The notes beneath the pieces are model-generated. The model was not told where the DNA came from and made no database searches. It saw nothing but the letters and a program-made list of their open reading frames with translations. 64,000 bases of DNA, taken from NCBI GenBank assembly GCA_947474365.1, contig CANJIU010000018.1, positions 1 to 64,000 of the forward strand, in the 5' to 3' direction. Made by a program: the position numbers and the translations under genes. Below are positions 25,332-35,461 of this stretch, piece after piece; the first letter of the stretch is position 1; each line of letters begins with the position of its first letter. The stretch comes from Opitutia bacterium. GTDB taxonomy: Bacteria > Verrucomicrobiota > Verrucomicrobiia > Opitutales > Opitutaceae.

Positions 25332-26723
25332 CTATTTCTTTCCAGGCGCCGGCGACTTCGGGTCGCGCACGCTGACGGCAAACTTGGCCTTGCCGTCGGG
25401 ATCGTTCACGTAGGCGACCTTGACGGTATAGACGCCGTCCGATCCGGGGAATTGGAACTGCGAGAGGCCGCTGCGATTGTTCACGGCGCGCATGAACTCG
25501 GAGCGAAACACGAGGGGCGTGCCAGTGCCATCGGCCGCGGAGATTTCCACGCGGTCGAAACGGGCGTTGCGCCCGCTGTTGAGCGCGCGACCGAGGGTGA
25601 TGGTCGTGCCGTTGACGAGGGAAACGTTTTCAATCGTGCGCCAGCTCAGGGCGTTTGGGTCGGTGGCGGCATTTCCGTCCGCCGCAGGGGCGGTCCACTC
25701 GGCCAGGGATTTGCCGTTTGTAATCGACGGCCCGCGATTGGCGGGCCGGGGTTCCGCCGTGGAGCGCAGACCCTGCACCATCTGGGCGAGGCGGCTGCTG
25801 GCGTAGGCCAGATCGAGGGTGACGGTGTCGTTGCGGCGGGTGACGGAGGTGGAGTTTATGAACTCGGCGAGTTGCTTGTCGTTGGTTTCGGCGAGTGAGA
25901 GCATGGCCGTCATGCCCTGCAGGATCTTGGTGAGACGCTCCGCATTTTGTTCCGACGAGGCGAACAGTTCGGCGTGAGCAAAGGTGTTGGGGCCCCGTTC
26001 GCCCAAGGCCAGCGAGCCCGAGCTTGCGAGCTGGAGGATGCGCGCCTGCGGGGCGTTTTGCGGAAAAAGCGGCTCGGTGGGCACGACGCTCGCGGTGTAG
26101 AGGAACGCGCCCTCGGCGGTGGCGACGAGCTTGTTCAGGGGAGAGGCCGGAGTGTTAGCCAAGGAGGGGCTCGTACCGCGAAACACCTCGCGCGCCTTCA
26201 CTACCTGCGGCTTCGACTTGCTCACGATGACGATCGGCTCAGGAGGAAAGGCGATGACCACGCGGGTCTTTTCGGCGGTCGTGGCGTTCGGATCCGCGAT
26301 GGCGTAGGCGGAAAATGGCAGGTCACTCACCTCCGAAAAAATCTTGGGCTGGGCGAGCGTGCCCTGCAGCAGCAGGCTTTCGGCGATCGTGCGCATTTCC
26401 GCCGTGCCCTGGATGATCAACGTGCCGTCAATTGCGTTTGGATCGCTGGAAAGATTCGTGCCGTAGGCGGTCAGCGCGCCGACGGTGGCGAGGAGCTTGG
26501 GAATATCGATCCCGATGACGCCGCCGGTGGCCTGGGACTGCGCCTTTTCCATCGCCAGGATCAGCTCCTTGCCCACCGTGCCCGCGCGCAGCGAGTTCAG
26601 GTCGGCGTAGATGACCCAGCGCGCGTCCGCCGAGACGACGGCGGGAGTGTACGCGGCGCGGACGGACGGCAGGCCGAGGATGGGAAGGGCGAGGAGCAGG
26701 CAATGACGGAGAAGGGAAGGCAT
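25332..26723 (-). CDS. Secreted protein of unknown function in ECF operon
   Basis: A 463-residue exported protein (signal core LLRHCLLLALPILGLPSVRA). No family with known function is recognised. The first part (DARWVIYADLNSLRAGTVGK) and a later STSVTRRNDTVTLDLAYASS block have the look of conserved Verrucomicrobial exported proteins. The C terminus (FQFPGSDGVYTVKVAYVND) suggests a beta-sandwich. As first gene of the sigma/anti-sigma operon it could be the sensor or effector of the system. It follows the putative ECF promoter by about 20 bp. Confidence 0.75.
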   Translation of the reverse strand: MPSLLRHCLLLALPILGLPSVRAAYTPAVVSADARWVIYADLNSLRAGTVGKELILAMEKAQSQATGGVIGIDIPKLLATVGALTAYGTNLSSDPNAIDGTLIIQGTAEMRTIAESLLLQGTLAQPKIFSEVSDLPFSAYAIADPNATTAEKTRVVIAFPPEPIVIVSKSKPQVVKAREVFRGTSPSLANTPASPLNKLVATAEGAFLYTASVVPTEPLFPQNAPQARILQLASSGSLALGERGPNTFAHAELFASSEQNAERLTKILQGMTAMLSLAETNDKQLAEFINSTSVTRRNDTVTLDLAYASSRLAQMVQGLRSTAEPRPANRGPSITNGKSLAEWTAPAADGNAATDPNALSWRTIENVSLVNGTTITLGRALNSGRNARFDRVEISAADGTGTPLVFRSEFMRAVNNRSGLSQFQFPGSDGVYTVKVAYVNDPDGKAKFAVSVRDPKSPAPGKK

Positions 26724-26745
26724 GAAAGGAAGTGGTTTGATCGCT

Positions 26746-26774
26746 ACTACACCGGCGCGGTCAGAAAGGTTACA
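26746..26774 (-). promoter_or_regulatory. Putative ECF promoter of the sigma/anti-sigma operon
   Basis: Read on the minus strand, TGTAACC (26774-26768) is followed after 14 bases by GGTGTAGT (26753-26746), shortly before the start codon at 26723. The same two blocks with the same spacing precede the ABC operon, while the spacers differ. AACC at -35 is typical of ECF promoters. This fits autoregulation. Confidence 0.6.
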
Positions 26775-26805
26775 GGAGTCGGCTGCGACCGCCGGATCGG
26801 CTGTC

Positions 26806-27620
26806 TTATGAATCGCGGCTCGCTGCGCCGGCCATCTCGCGAAACGTGAACACGGCGGCCGTCACGCCGATCATCGCCGCGGAAAACCCGAGCAAAACCG
26901 CCAGTGTCGCCGGCGTGCCAAGCGCGAGTTCAAGGGCGGCTGCGCCCGTCGCGTTCTTTTCGGCTCCAATCACGGGGCGCAGGAGTCCGAGAATCTGCCG
27001 GATCATCGACACGTAGTTCAGCTGCGTGGGGACGTTGCCGACTCCGACCTCCACGATCGCACCATAAAGCAGGCCGACGATGACGTACCTCGACGTGAGC
27101 ATCCCGCAGAGAAACCCGAAGGCGCTGAACGCGATCACCATCATCACCTGTCCGAGCAGCAGCCATGGCAGCGCGGCCCAGAGTCCCGGAACATCGTGAT
27201 AGAGGCCGATGCCCGTAACCACGATGAGCGAGAGGAGGAAGTCGAGTTGCGCGCAGGCGACGTGCGCGAGATAGCGGAACGCCACGAACGCGGGCCGGCG
27301 TACCGATCGTGTGAAGAGGTAGTCGACCGAGCCCGCCCCGAGATCGTCGCGCATCACGCCGGCCGCCGAGATGAACGCGAGGATCGGTACGAGAAAACAG
27401 ACGTAGAAACGCGCCGCCCATGGGAGGAAACCGTGGACCGCCGCCGCGTGGTTCGGGGCAGAGGGAATCGAGAACAGCACGAGCACGCCCAGCATGGCGG
27501 CAAGCACCGCCCACCGCCCGGGTGAGTAAAAACGCCGAACCGTCAGCCGCCAGACGCCACCGAATGCGTGGGTGGCGTTGGGCCGCACGCGCGGCGCCGG
27601 AAATTCATCGGAGGTCGCGT

Positions 27621-27624
<4 letters not shown>
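26806..27624 (-). CDS. ABC-2 type transporter permease
   Basis: A 272-residue integral membrane protein with about six helices, last gene of a four-gene ABC operon. The helix containing FYVCFLVPILAFISAAGVM and the following loop with GSVDYLFTRSVRRPAFV have the ABC-2 permease look (a domain changed by maintenance or export systems). It overlaps the upstream ATPase gene by 4 bp and should pair with it. The cargo cannot be told from the sequence. Confidence 0.8.
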
Positions 27625-28651
<1,027 letters not shown>

Positions 28652-28655
<4 letters not shown>

Positions 28656-29641
28656 TCCGGTCGCAGCCTCCGCAGAAAGACAAACGATGACAGCGCGACG
28701 AACGCGCCGAGACTGGCGAGTGCGCCGTCGAAATCCACGGCCTCCGCCTTCCTGCCGCCGGCGGTGAGGTTTTGCGCGAAACGCCGGTCGAGCAGCGGCA
28801 GACTTTCGCCGGCGGTGATCAATGCGGTGTCGAGCCGCAGGATGCCCTGGCGGACCTCGTTGAGGTCATGGGTGAAACTCGCGCGCCGCAGCCACGTCGG
28901 GGCACTGGGCGGCTTCGCGACCGTTCCCATGATCAACCACAGCCCGATCCAGAGGATGGTGGTGTTGCGCGACGTCCGACTCAGGGCCGAAACGCCGAGC
29001 GCGATCGCAGCCAGGGAGACAAGTGCGATGCCATGAAACCAAAGCGCGTGCAGCAGCGGTGAAAACGAGTAGACGATGAAATCGGTGTTGGGCGCGAAGA
29101 CGACGCTCAGGAGCCAGCCGAAAAGCAGCGGTCCCGTCCACAGCACCGCCAGCACGCCGACAATCATCCCGAGTTTTCCGATCAGGTAGTCCGCCGACGT
29201 CAATGGCCGCGACAGATATACCGTGAGGGCGTTGGTTGCGCGGTCGCGCGTGACGAGGCGGGGCACCATCGCTGTCATCGCGACCAGGCTGATCACGAGC
29301 GCGAGATAGGAGTGCGCCCAAAATATCAGTGTGAACCAGCCGCCGATGCAGATATCCGGATAGAGCAGGACAAATCCCGCGAGGGCCGACGACAACGCCT
29401 GCGCCCGCGGCCCAAGGTAAACCGCCATCGTTTCCACCCAGCCGCCGCTCGTGACCGACTGGCTGAACAGGTATCCGAGCGCCGCCAGCGCCACGCCGCC
29501 GCCCCAACCGGCGGCGAGGAGAATCTTGAAAAGACGCGTGCGAAAAAGCTGGCGCAGCCCCGTGGACACCATCGTCCAGCGGCGATAGTTTACGCCCCGC
29601 GGAGTTTCCCGCCAACGGCTGAGATCAAGACTGGCGTCCAT
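28652..29641 (-). CDS. ABC-2 type transporter permease
   Basis: A 329-residue membrane protein with about six helices (FKILLAAGWGGGVALAALGY, YLALVISLVAMTAMVP, LIGKLGMIVGVLAVLWTGPL and others). The loop RLVTRDRATNALTVYLSRPL, then TSADYLIGKL, is typical of ABC-2 permeases. The start at 29641 overlaps the upstream ATPase gene by 17 bp; the longer frame is a shadow of that gene. It probably pairs with one of the two ATPases. Confidence 0.82.
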
Positions 29642-30641
29642 CGGCGGCGGGGAGGGGAGGTGGGGCGGCGGGAACCGCGTTGGAAATCGACTGGATGAAC
29701 ATCTCGTGGAGAGCGTCGGGATTGGCGACGATCTCGGCCGGCGGCAGTCCGCGCGCGCGCATGAGTTGGAGGATCCACTCGATGGAGTCGGAGTCGGACT
29801 CGACGCGCAGCCGGCCGTTGGAGAGCTGCGTGACCTTCGCCCCGCTCTCGCCCAGCGCACTGACAAAACGGTCGCGGGCGGAGGTGGGTGCGATTTCCAC
29901 GATCCGGCGATGACGGCTCTTCAACGCGGCGATGCTGTCGTGCTCCAGCATCCGGCCGTGGCCAATGATGATCACGCGGTCGCAGACGCGTTCGATGTCG
30001 CGCAACAGGTGTGACGACATCACGACGCTGATCCCGAGGTCGCGCCGCAGCGAGCCGATCAGCTTGAGGATGTGTTCACGGCCGGAGGGATCGAGGCCGT
30101 TGGTCGGTTCGTCGAGGAAGATGACCTTCGGATCGTGAACGAGGGCCTGGGCGAGTTTGATCCGCTGCCGCATGCCGGTCGAATAGGTGTCGACCGTGCG
30201 GTAGCGTTCCTGGCCCATGCCGACGAGATCGAGGATCTCATGGGTGCGCTGGCGCGCGATGGCCATCGGCATACCGGAAAGTTGTCCGCAATAGGTCACG
30301 TATTCGCAGCCGGCCATGCCTGCAATGTGGCAGTCCTGCTCCGGGCTGTAGCCGACGCTTTCCCGCGAGGCGCGGTTGGCGGCGCGGATGTCGCGGCCGA
30401 GGACGCGGGCCGTGCCGGTGGTCGGTGTTTCCAGATTGAGGAGACACTTGATGAAGGTGCTCTTGCCTGCGCCGTTGGGACCGAGGAGGCCGATCGTCCC
30501 TGGCGGCACCCGCACCGTCACGTCGATCAGCGCCGGCTGGCTGCCGTAGGTCTTCCCGAGATGTTCCGCCTCGATGATGAAGGCGGAGCCATCGCGACCG
30601 GAGTCGGCGGTCGCTTGGGTGGAAGAGTCGGTCGTCTGCAA
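29625..30641 (-). CDS. ABC transporter ATP-binding protein
   Basis: A 338-residue ATPase, first gene of the four-gene operon. Walker A is GPNGAGKST, the signature is YSTGMRQRIKLAQ, Walker B is VIFLDEPTNGLDP and the H-loop is VVMSSHLLRD. The frame opens with TTG; no in-frame ATG lies before the domain, so TTG at 30641 is accepted with some doubt. A C-terminal domain of about 90 residues follows the ATPase. The ECF-type promoter at 30678-30706 lies close upstream, linking the operon to the sigma factor at 24742. Confidence 0.88.
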   Translation of the reverse strand: MQTTDSSTQATADSGRDGSAFIIEAEHLGKTYGSQPALIDVTVRVPPGTIGLLGPNGAGKSTFIKCLLNLETPTTGTARVLGRDIRAANRASRESVGYSPEQDCHIAGMAGCEYVTYCGQLSGMPMAIARQRTHEILDLVGMGQERYRTVDTYSTGMRQRIKLAQALVHDPKVIFLDEPTNGLDPSGREHILKLIGSLRRDLGISVVMSSHLLRDIERVCDRVIIIGHGRMLEHDSIAALKSRHRRIVEIAPTSARDRFVSALGESGAKVTQLSNGRLRVESDSDSIEWILQLMRARGLPPAEIVANPDALHEMFIQSISNAVPAAPPPLPAADGRQS

Positions 30642-30677
30642 CGGAACGGGGAAGAGTTCGAAAGAGGGAACTCGTGC

Positions 30678-30706
30678 ACTACACGCGTGGGAACGTCGAG
30701 GTTACA
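30678..30706 (-). promoter_or_regulatory. Putative ECF promoter of the ABC operon
   Basis: On the minus strand TGTAACC (30706-30700) is followed after 14 bases by CGTGTAGT (30685-30678). The arrangement copies the one at 26746-26774. A small inverted repeat (GAGTTC 30654-30659, GAACTC 30668-30673) lies between it and the start codon. Confidence 0.6.
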
Positions 30707-30730
30707 GAAAACGCCCTGCTGGGATTTTAA

Positions 30731-30753
30731 ATTTCAAATCTCAAGTTTGAAAT
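30731..30753. terminator. AT-rich palindrome between two operons
   Basis: ATTTCAAA (30731-30738) pairs perfectly with TTTGAAAT (30746-30753). It is the only AT-rich spot in the area and lies between the end of the hyd/TonB/DMT transcript and the ABC operon promoter. A bidirectional terminator or an intergenic palindromic repeat are both possible. Confidence 0.35.
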
Positions 30754-30791
30754 GGCGAAAGCCAGAAATGGCGTGAGCCCGAAGGCCCCGC

Positions 30792-31670
30792 CTACCGCAG
30801 TGTCAGCAGGGCGGCGACGCCGAGGACGGCGAGCACGGCTCCGGCATAGTACGTCGCGCGGGGTCGGGCGCCCTCCAGCAGCATCGCAAAGGGAATCGTC
30901 AGCAAGGGCGCCGCCGCGACGATGGGCTGGACGATGCCCGCTGGAGTGGTGCGCAGGGCCCATTGGAAACACGTCACCCCCAGCACGGGTCCGGTCAGCG
31001 CGTTGGCCGTGACCCACGGCCAGGCGGTCGCGGGCGCGTCCGGCGGTGAGGTCCGTTGCCGAGTCAACCACAGCGCAAGCAACGCCACCGCCAGCCCACC
31101 GAGGACGCGTTGATAGGCGGCCGTGCCCGGATCGATCTTCTCGTGCACGCTGGCCGCGACGGCAAAGGCCTTCCGGCTCATGACTGCGCCAACACCCTGG
31201 CCCAGCGCCGACAGTGCGGCCCAGGCGATTCCAGCGCGCCAGACGACCGGATCGGTCCGTGTCGTGCCGGCGGGAAGAAATCCGATCGCCACGCCGACGA
31301 GCGTGAGGCCTGCGGCGGCCAATTGCAGCGCGGTGAGCGTGGTGCCGAGCCACAGCCATTCCACCGAGGCGGCGACGACCGCGGAGCCGCATTGTACGAT
31401 GAGGGTCGAGACGTTGGAACCGAGCCGAGGCAGCGATTGAAACATCGCGATCCCGCCCACGCCGAAACCGATCACGCCGCCGAACACAAACCACGGCAAC
31501 GCCCGCCCACCGATTCCGCCCCCGGCAAGATGCGCCCACGCGCCGAGCAGAACGGCAGCGACGGCGAGCCGCCAGAAGTTGGCCTTCAGGCTGCCGAGCA
31601 GGTGTGCCGCACGGTTGGCAAACACCGGCGTCACGGCGAAAAACACCAGGGTTCCGAGCGCGGCGATCAT
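30792..31670 (-). CDS. EamA/DMT-family permease
   Basis: A 292-residue protein with about ten helices and two EamA repeats (IAALGTLVFFAVTPVFANRA in the first, AGIAWAALSALGQGVGAVM in the second), and the glycine-rich helix ends of this drug/metabolite transporter family. It lies 12 bp behind a TonB receptor on the same strand, so the pair may bring one small molecule across both membranes, though exporters are also common in the family. The substrate cannot be told. Confidence 0.85.
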   Translation of the reverse strand: MIAALGTLVFFAVTPVFANRAAHLLGSLKANFWRLAVAAVLLGAWAHLAGGGIGGRALPWFVFGGVIGFGVGGIAMFQSLPRLGSNVSTLIVQCGSAVVAASVEWLWLGTTLTALQLAAAGLTLVGVAIGFLPAGTTRTDPVVWRAGIAWAALSALGQGVGAVMSRKAFAVAASVHEKIDPGTAAYQRVLGGLAVALLALWLTRQRTSPPDAPATAWPWVTANALTGPVLGVTCFQWALRTTPAGIVQPIVAAAPLLTIPFAMLLEGARPRATYYAGAVLAVLGVAALLTLR

Positions 31671-31682
31671 CGGCGTGGATCG

Positions 31683-33710
31683 CTACCGCTTCCACTCGAC
31701 GCCGAAGGTGAGACGGCGTCCGGCCCCGGGCAGAAAGATCGCGGTCGCGGCGGGATTGCGCGCGAGATCGAGGATCCCTGCCGTGCTCGCGATGTTCGGA
31801 TGGTCGAAGACGTTTTGTACGTCGGCAAAAAAAGTCCAGTACGGCTCGAACCGCCAGCCGGCGCGCCCTTGGGCGAGCGTGTGCCCGCCGTAACTCAGCC
31901 GGTGCGCGTGATCGACGAAGACGGTTCCGGCGCTCCAAGTTGCGCCGATCGCCACGAACAGGCCGCGGGGAAAATCGGCGACCAACTCCAGGTTGCCGAT
32001 GTGAGGGGGCACGCCCGCGACCCGGCCCTGCCCGAAGACGGAATCGGACTCGAACCGGCAGCGGGTCCACGCGGCGGATGCGGCGAGGGAAAGCCGCGGA
32101 TTCCGATCCAGGATCAACCAGCGTGCCGCCGCTTCGATCCCGTCGTGAATCGTGGGGCTCGCGTTGACCGCGCCGCGCGCCGCACCCGTGGCATCGGCGA
32201 GCCGGAGAATTTCGTTCCGCCACGTGGCCCGATAGAGGGCCGCGTCCCAGGCGAGGTGCGCAATTCGCCCGCGCATGCCGATCTCGGCCGTCGTTGCGTG
32301 CTGGGCTTCGAGCGGCTGCAGCTTCCGTCGGAGCGCCGGATAGGTTCCCGTCACCACGACCAAATCATCGAAGGTCGGCGCCTCCGCCGCGCTCGAAACG
32401 CCGCCGAAGACCGTCGTGTCCCGTGTCACGCTCCAGCGCAGGCCGGCCTGTGGGAGCACGTCATCGGAGGAGAAACGGGTCGGCGGCGAGCCAGCGAACC
32501 GATCGGTGATGTCGCGCCGCGCCGAAGTCTGGGCGATGCCGACCGTAGCCGCGACCCGGCGCGTGACGGCGAACGTATCTTCAATCTGCAGGACCGAGGT
32601 TGTCGGGCGGAGATCGTCGAGTCCGAAGCGTGGCCCCGGCCGACCGGCGTCGTTGCGCAACCGCTCCCATTCCCGCCAGCCCCGCGCGGCGGTCGCAGTG
32701 AATCGCGCCTGGTGGGCCTGTTCTCCCAGGTGAAACCGTTCCGCCAGCGTCAGATGGGCGCCGGCGTCGTCGCTGCGGGATCGGTTGAGGCCGTTGGCCT
32801 GCAGTTGCTGGAAATCGTCCGCCGTGCGGGCAAACGAGAGCCGGAATTCAAGTTCCCGCGTCGCGGTGTGATGTTCAAACGCCGCGTCGGCGCGGTTGAA
32901 TTCAGATTCGCGCTGCGGAAGGTCCCGTCGCACGTCGGCCGACACGTTGCGCGGAGCACCCAGCGCCGCGGCGAGCGTCAACGGTCCCGGCACCTCATAC
33001 CGGGCGTGGGCGTGATAGAGTCCGAATCGCGCGCGGTTGTCGCCACCGAGTTTACGCCCGAGGGAGGCGGAGGCCGTGCGGCGCGATTGCTCGCTGTGTT
33101 CGCGGTAGCCGTCCTGTTGGCTGAACGACAAGGCGGCGTTTGCCGTGAGGGCATCGTTCGCGAACCGTTCGCTCGCGTGGGCGCTCCGTGTGCCGAAGGA
33201 GCCGGCCTCGAGCTTGAGGTCCACGCCGCTCAACGCCGTCCGCTCGGTGCGGAAATCAAGGGCGCCACCCATCGTCGCGGGCGCCACCCGCCAGCCGTCG
33301 GGGCCGCGTTGGACATCGATCCGTCCGGCGACCTGCGGATCGAGGAGCGCGCTGTTGAACGATCCGTCGGCGAGCCCGATCGGAAGCTGATCGAGCAGCA
33401 GCGCGAGGCCGCGGCTGGACGGGGCGCTTTGTACGCCGGAACCGCGGATCGAAAGCCGCGGAGGTTCAAAGCCGCCGAAACTCTCCTGCATGGTTGCGCC
33501 CGGAATCTGGCGAAAAGCCTCGGCCAGCGTCGCGATGGCGCGGCCGGACCAGGCATCGGCGGGCAGCACGGCGCTGGCGCGCACCGGTGCCAGATCCGGA
33601 GGCAGCCGCGTTTCCACCACGATCCACGGGTCCAGCACCTGCGGTCCGTCGCTTTCCGCCGCATGCACCAGGGTGAGGAGAAGTGCGGTGGTCAGGACGC
33701 GCAGGTGCAT
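31683..33710 (-). CDS. TonB-dependent outer-membrane receptor
   Basis: A 675-residue receptor of siderophore/vitamin-receptor size. Signal peptide LRVLTTALLLTLVHAAE. The plug is visible in TLAEAFRQIPGATMQESFGG, LSIRGSGVQSAPSSRGLALL and VDVQRG-like IDVQRGPDG; the barrel ends in RRLTFGVEWKR. It starts only 5 bp after the hydA stop codon and is followed 12 bp later by a DMT permease, so it is probably transcribed with the hydrogenase genes. A role in iron supply for the hydrogenase is conceivable but unproven. Confidence 0.9.
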   Translation of the reverse strand: MHLRVLTTALLLTLVHAAESDGPQVLDPWIVVETRLPPDLAPVRASAVLPADAWSGRAIATLAEAFRQIPGATMQESFGGFEPPRLSIRGSGVQSAPSSRGLALLLDQLPIGLADGSFNSALLDPQVAGRIDVQRGPDGWRVAPATMGGALDFRTERTALSGVDLKLEAGSFGTRSAHASERFANDALTANAALSFSQQDGYREHSEQSRRTASASLGRKLGGDNRARFGLYHAHARYEVPGPLTLAAALGAPRNVSADVRRDLPQRESEFNRADAAFEHHTATRELEFRLSFARTADDFQQLQANGLNRSRSDDAGAHLTLAERFHLGEQAHQARFTATAARGWREWERLRNDAGRPGPRFGLDDLRPTTSVLQIEDTFAVTRRVAATVGIAQTSARRDITDRFAGSPPTRFSSDDVLPQAGLRWSVTRDTTVFGGVSSAAEAPTFDDLVVVTGTYPALRRKLQPLEAQHATTAEIGMRGRIAHLAWDAALYRATWRNEILRLADATGAARGAVNASPTIHDGIEAAARWLILDRNPRLSLAASAAWTRCRFESDSVFGQGRVAGVPPHIGNLELVADFPRGLFVAIGATWSAGTVFVDHAHRLSYGGHTLAQGRAGWRFEPYWTFFADVQNVFDHPNIASTAGILDLARNPAATAIFLPGAGRRLTFGVEWKR

Positions 33711-33715
33711 GGGCG

Positions 33716-35461
33716 TCAGCGTTTGTAGAGCGGCCGGGCGGTATAGCGGGTGTGGAGCAGTTCGTGGGCGCGCTCGCCGAGGGGCTGGCCGAGGAACTCG
33801 TCGTAGACCCGGATCACCTCGGGGTTCTCATGCGAGTGACGGAGAATTGTGTCGCGGTCATCCTGATACAAGCCGGCGATGCGGAGCTTCCGCCGCTCGT
33901 TGTCGACGCCGTAGGGCTGGCCCCCGCCGCCGATGCAGCCACCGGGGCACGCCATCACTTCGATGAAGTGATAGGGCGTCTCTCCGCCTGACTTGCGGGC
34001 GGCCCGCACGCGGTCGAGCACCTGCTCGACGTTGGCCAGCCCGTGGGCGACGGCGACGCGGACGGGCTTGTCGCCGACCATTACCGTGCCCTCCTTGACG
34101 CCCTGCAAGCCGCGGACGGCCTCGAGCTCGATCTTGGGGAGTTTTTCCCCGGTCGCGTAGAAATACGCGGTGCGGAGCGCGGCCTCCATGACGCCGCCGG
34201 TGGCGCCGAAAATCGTGCCGGCGCCGGAGTATTCCCCCAGCAGCGAATCGGCCTGGCCGTCGGCGAGGTTGAGGAAATCGATGCCCGACTGCTTGAGCAT
34301 CCGGGCGAGTTCGCGGGTGGTCAGGGCGACGTCGACGTCCTTGTGGCCGGAGGCATACATCTCCTCGGTGCGCGACAGCTCGTACTTCTTGGCGGTGCAC
34401 GGCATGATCGACACGACGTACATTTTGGCCGGATTGATCCCGAGTTTTTGCGCGTAGTAGGTCTTCGCAAGCACACCCAGGATCTGCTGCGGCGACTTGG
34501 CGGTGGAGAAATTATCGATGAAGTCGTAGTGGTTCTTCTCCATGAAGTCGGTCCACGACGGACAGCAGGAGGTGATGAGCGGCAGCGCGCCGCGCTGGTG
34601 GACGAAGCGTTGGATGAACTCGCTCGCCTCCTCGACGATCGTGACGTCGGCGGAGAAGTTGGTGTCGAACACGGCGCGAAAGCCCAGCCGGCGCAGCGCG
34701 GCGTAGAGCTTCTTCGTCAGGTTCGTGCCGGGCGGGAGACCGAAGGCCTCGCCGACGGTGACGCGCACCGAGGGGGCGATCTGGACGACACAGATCTTGT
34801 CTGGATCGTGCAGCGCCTCCCACACCAGGGGCGTCTCGTCGTTTTCCACGATCGCTCCCGTCGGGCAGTGGGCCGAGCATTGGCCGCACTTCACGCAGGG
34901 CGACTCGGCGAGGGTGATGTCACCGGCCGGGGCGATGCGGGTGTTGATGCCGCGATCGAGGAACGAGAGCGCCCAGACGTTCTGCACGTCCTGGCACACC
35001 TGCAGGCAGCGGCCGCATTTGATGCATTTTTGGAAATCGAATATGATCGATCCGGTCGAGCGATCGGGCGGTACGTCCTTCACGTACCGTTTGATCGTTT
35101 CGACGGGGATGTTGAAGTCCGCGGCGAGCGACTGGAGTTCGCACTCGCCGTTGCGACCGCAGGTGAGGCAGGCCTGCGGGTGGTTGGAGAGGATGAGTTC
35201 CAGCGTGGCGCGCCGGACATCCACGATTTCGCGGTCGTGGGTGGTGATCTCCATGTTGTTCTCGAGCGGCGTGCAGCAGGCGCGGATGAGCTTATTGCCT
35301 CCCTTGTTGCGGACGATGCAGATGCCGCACGCCGCGGTGGGCAGCAGATCCCGGTGCTTGCAGAGCGTCGGGATGTTGACCTGCACCTGGCGGGCCGCGT
35401 CGAGGATACTCGTGCCCTCCGGCACCTCGACGGCGAGTTGGTTGATGCGTGCGGTGATCAT
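33716..35461 (-). CDS. hydA: [FeFe]-hydrogenase catalytic subunit
   Basis: A 581-residue soluble [FeFe]-hydrogenase making or using H2. From the N terminus: a plant-type [2Fe-2S] domain (C34, C45, C48, C62), a His/Cys [4Fe-4S] motif ([14 protein letters not shown]), two [4Fe-4S] ferredoxin motifs ([23 protein letters not shown]) and the H-cluster domain with all three signatures ([30 protein letters not shown]). The start at 35461 overlaps the hydB stop by 4 bp. With HydB and HydC it forms an NAD(H)-linked complex. The maturases HydE, HydF and HydG are not in the window. Confidence 0.95.
   Translation of the reverse strand: MITARINQLAVEVPEGTSILDAARQVQVNIPTLCKHRDLLPTAACGICIVRNKGGNKLIRACCTPLENNMEITTHDREIVDVRRATLELILSNHPQACLTCGRNGECELQSLAADFNIPVETIKRYVKDVPPDRSTGSIIFDFQKCIKCGRCLQVCQDVQNVWALSFLDRGINTRIAPAGDITLAESPCVKCGQCSAHCPTGAIVENDETPLVWEALHDPDKICVVQIAPSVRVTVGEAFGLPPGTNLTKKLYAALRRLGFRAVFDTNFSADVTIVEEASEFIQRFVHQRGALPLITSCCPSWTDFMEKNHYDFIDNFSTAKSPQQILGVLAKTYYAQKLGINPAKMYVVSIMPCTAKKYELSRTEEMYASGHKDVDVALTTRELARMLKQSGIDFLNLADGQADSLLGEYSGAGTIFGATGGVMEAALRTAYFYATGEKLPKIELEAVRGLQGVKEGTVMVGDKPVRVAVAHGLANVEQVLDRVRAARKSGGETPYHFIEVMACPGGCIGGGGQPYGVDNERRKLRIAGLYQDDRDTILRHSHENPEVIRVYDEFLGQPLGERAHELLHTRYTARPLYKR

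Noticed and set aside
31056..33728. 890-codon plus-strand frame
   Set aside because: It is antisense to the DMT permease and TonB receptor, both of which show clear family motifs.
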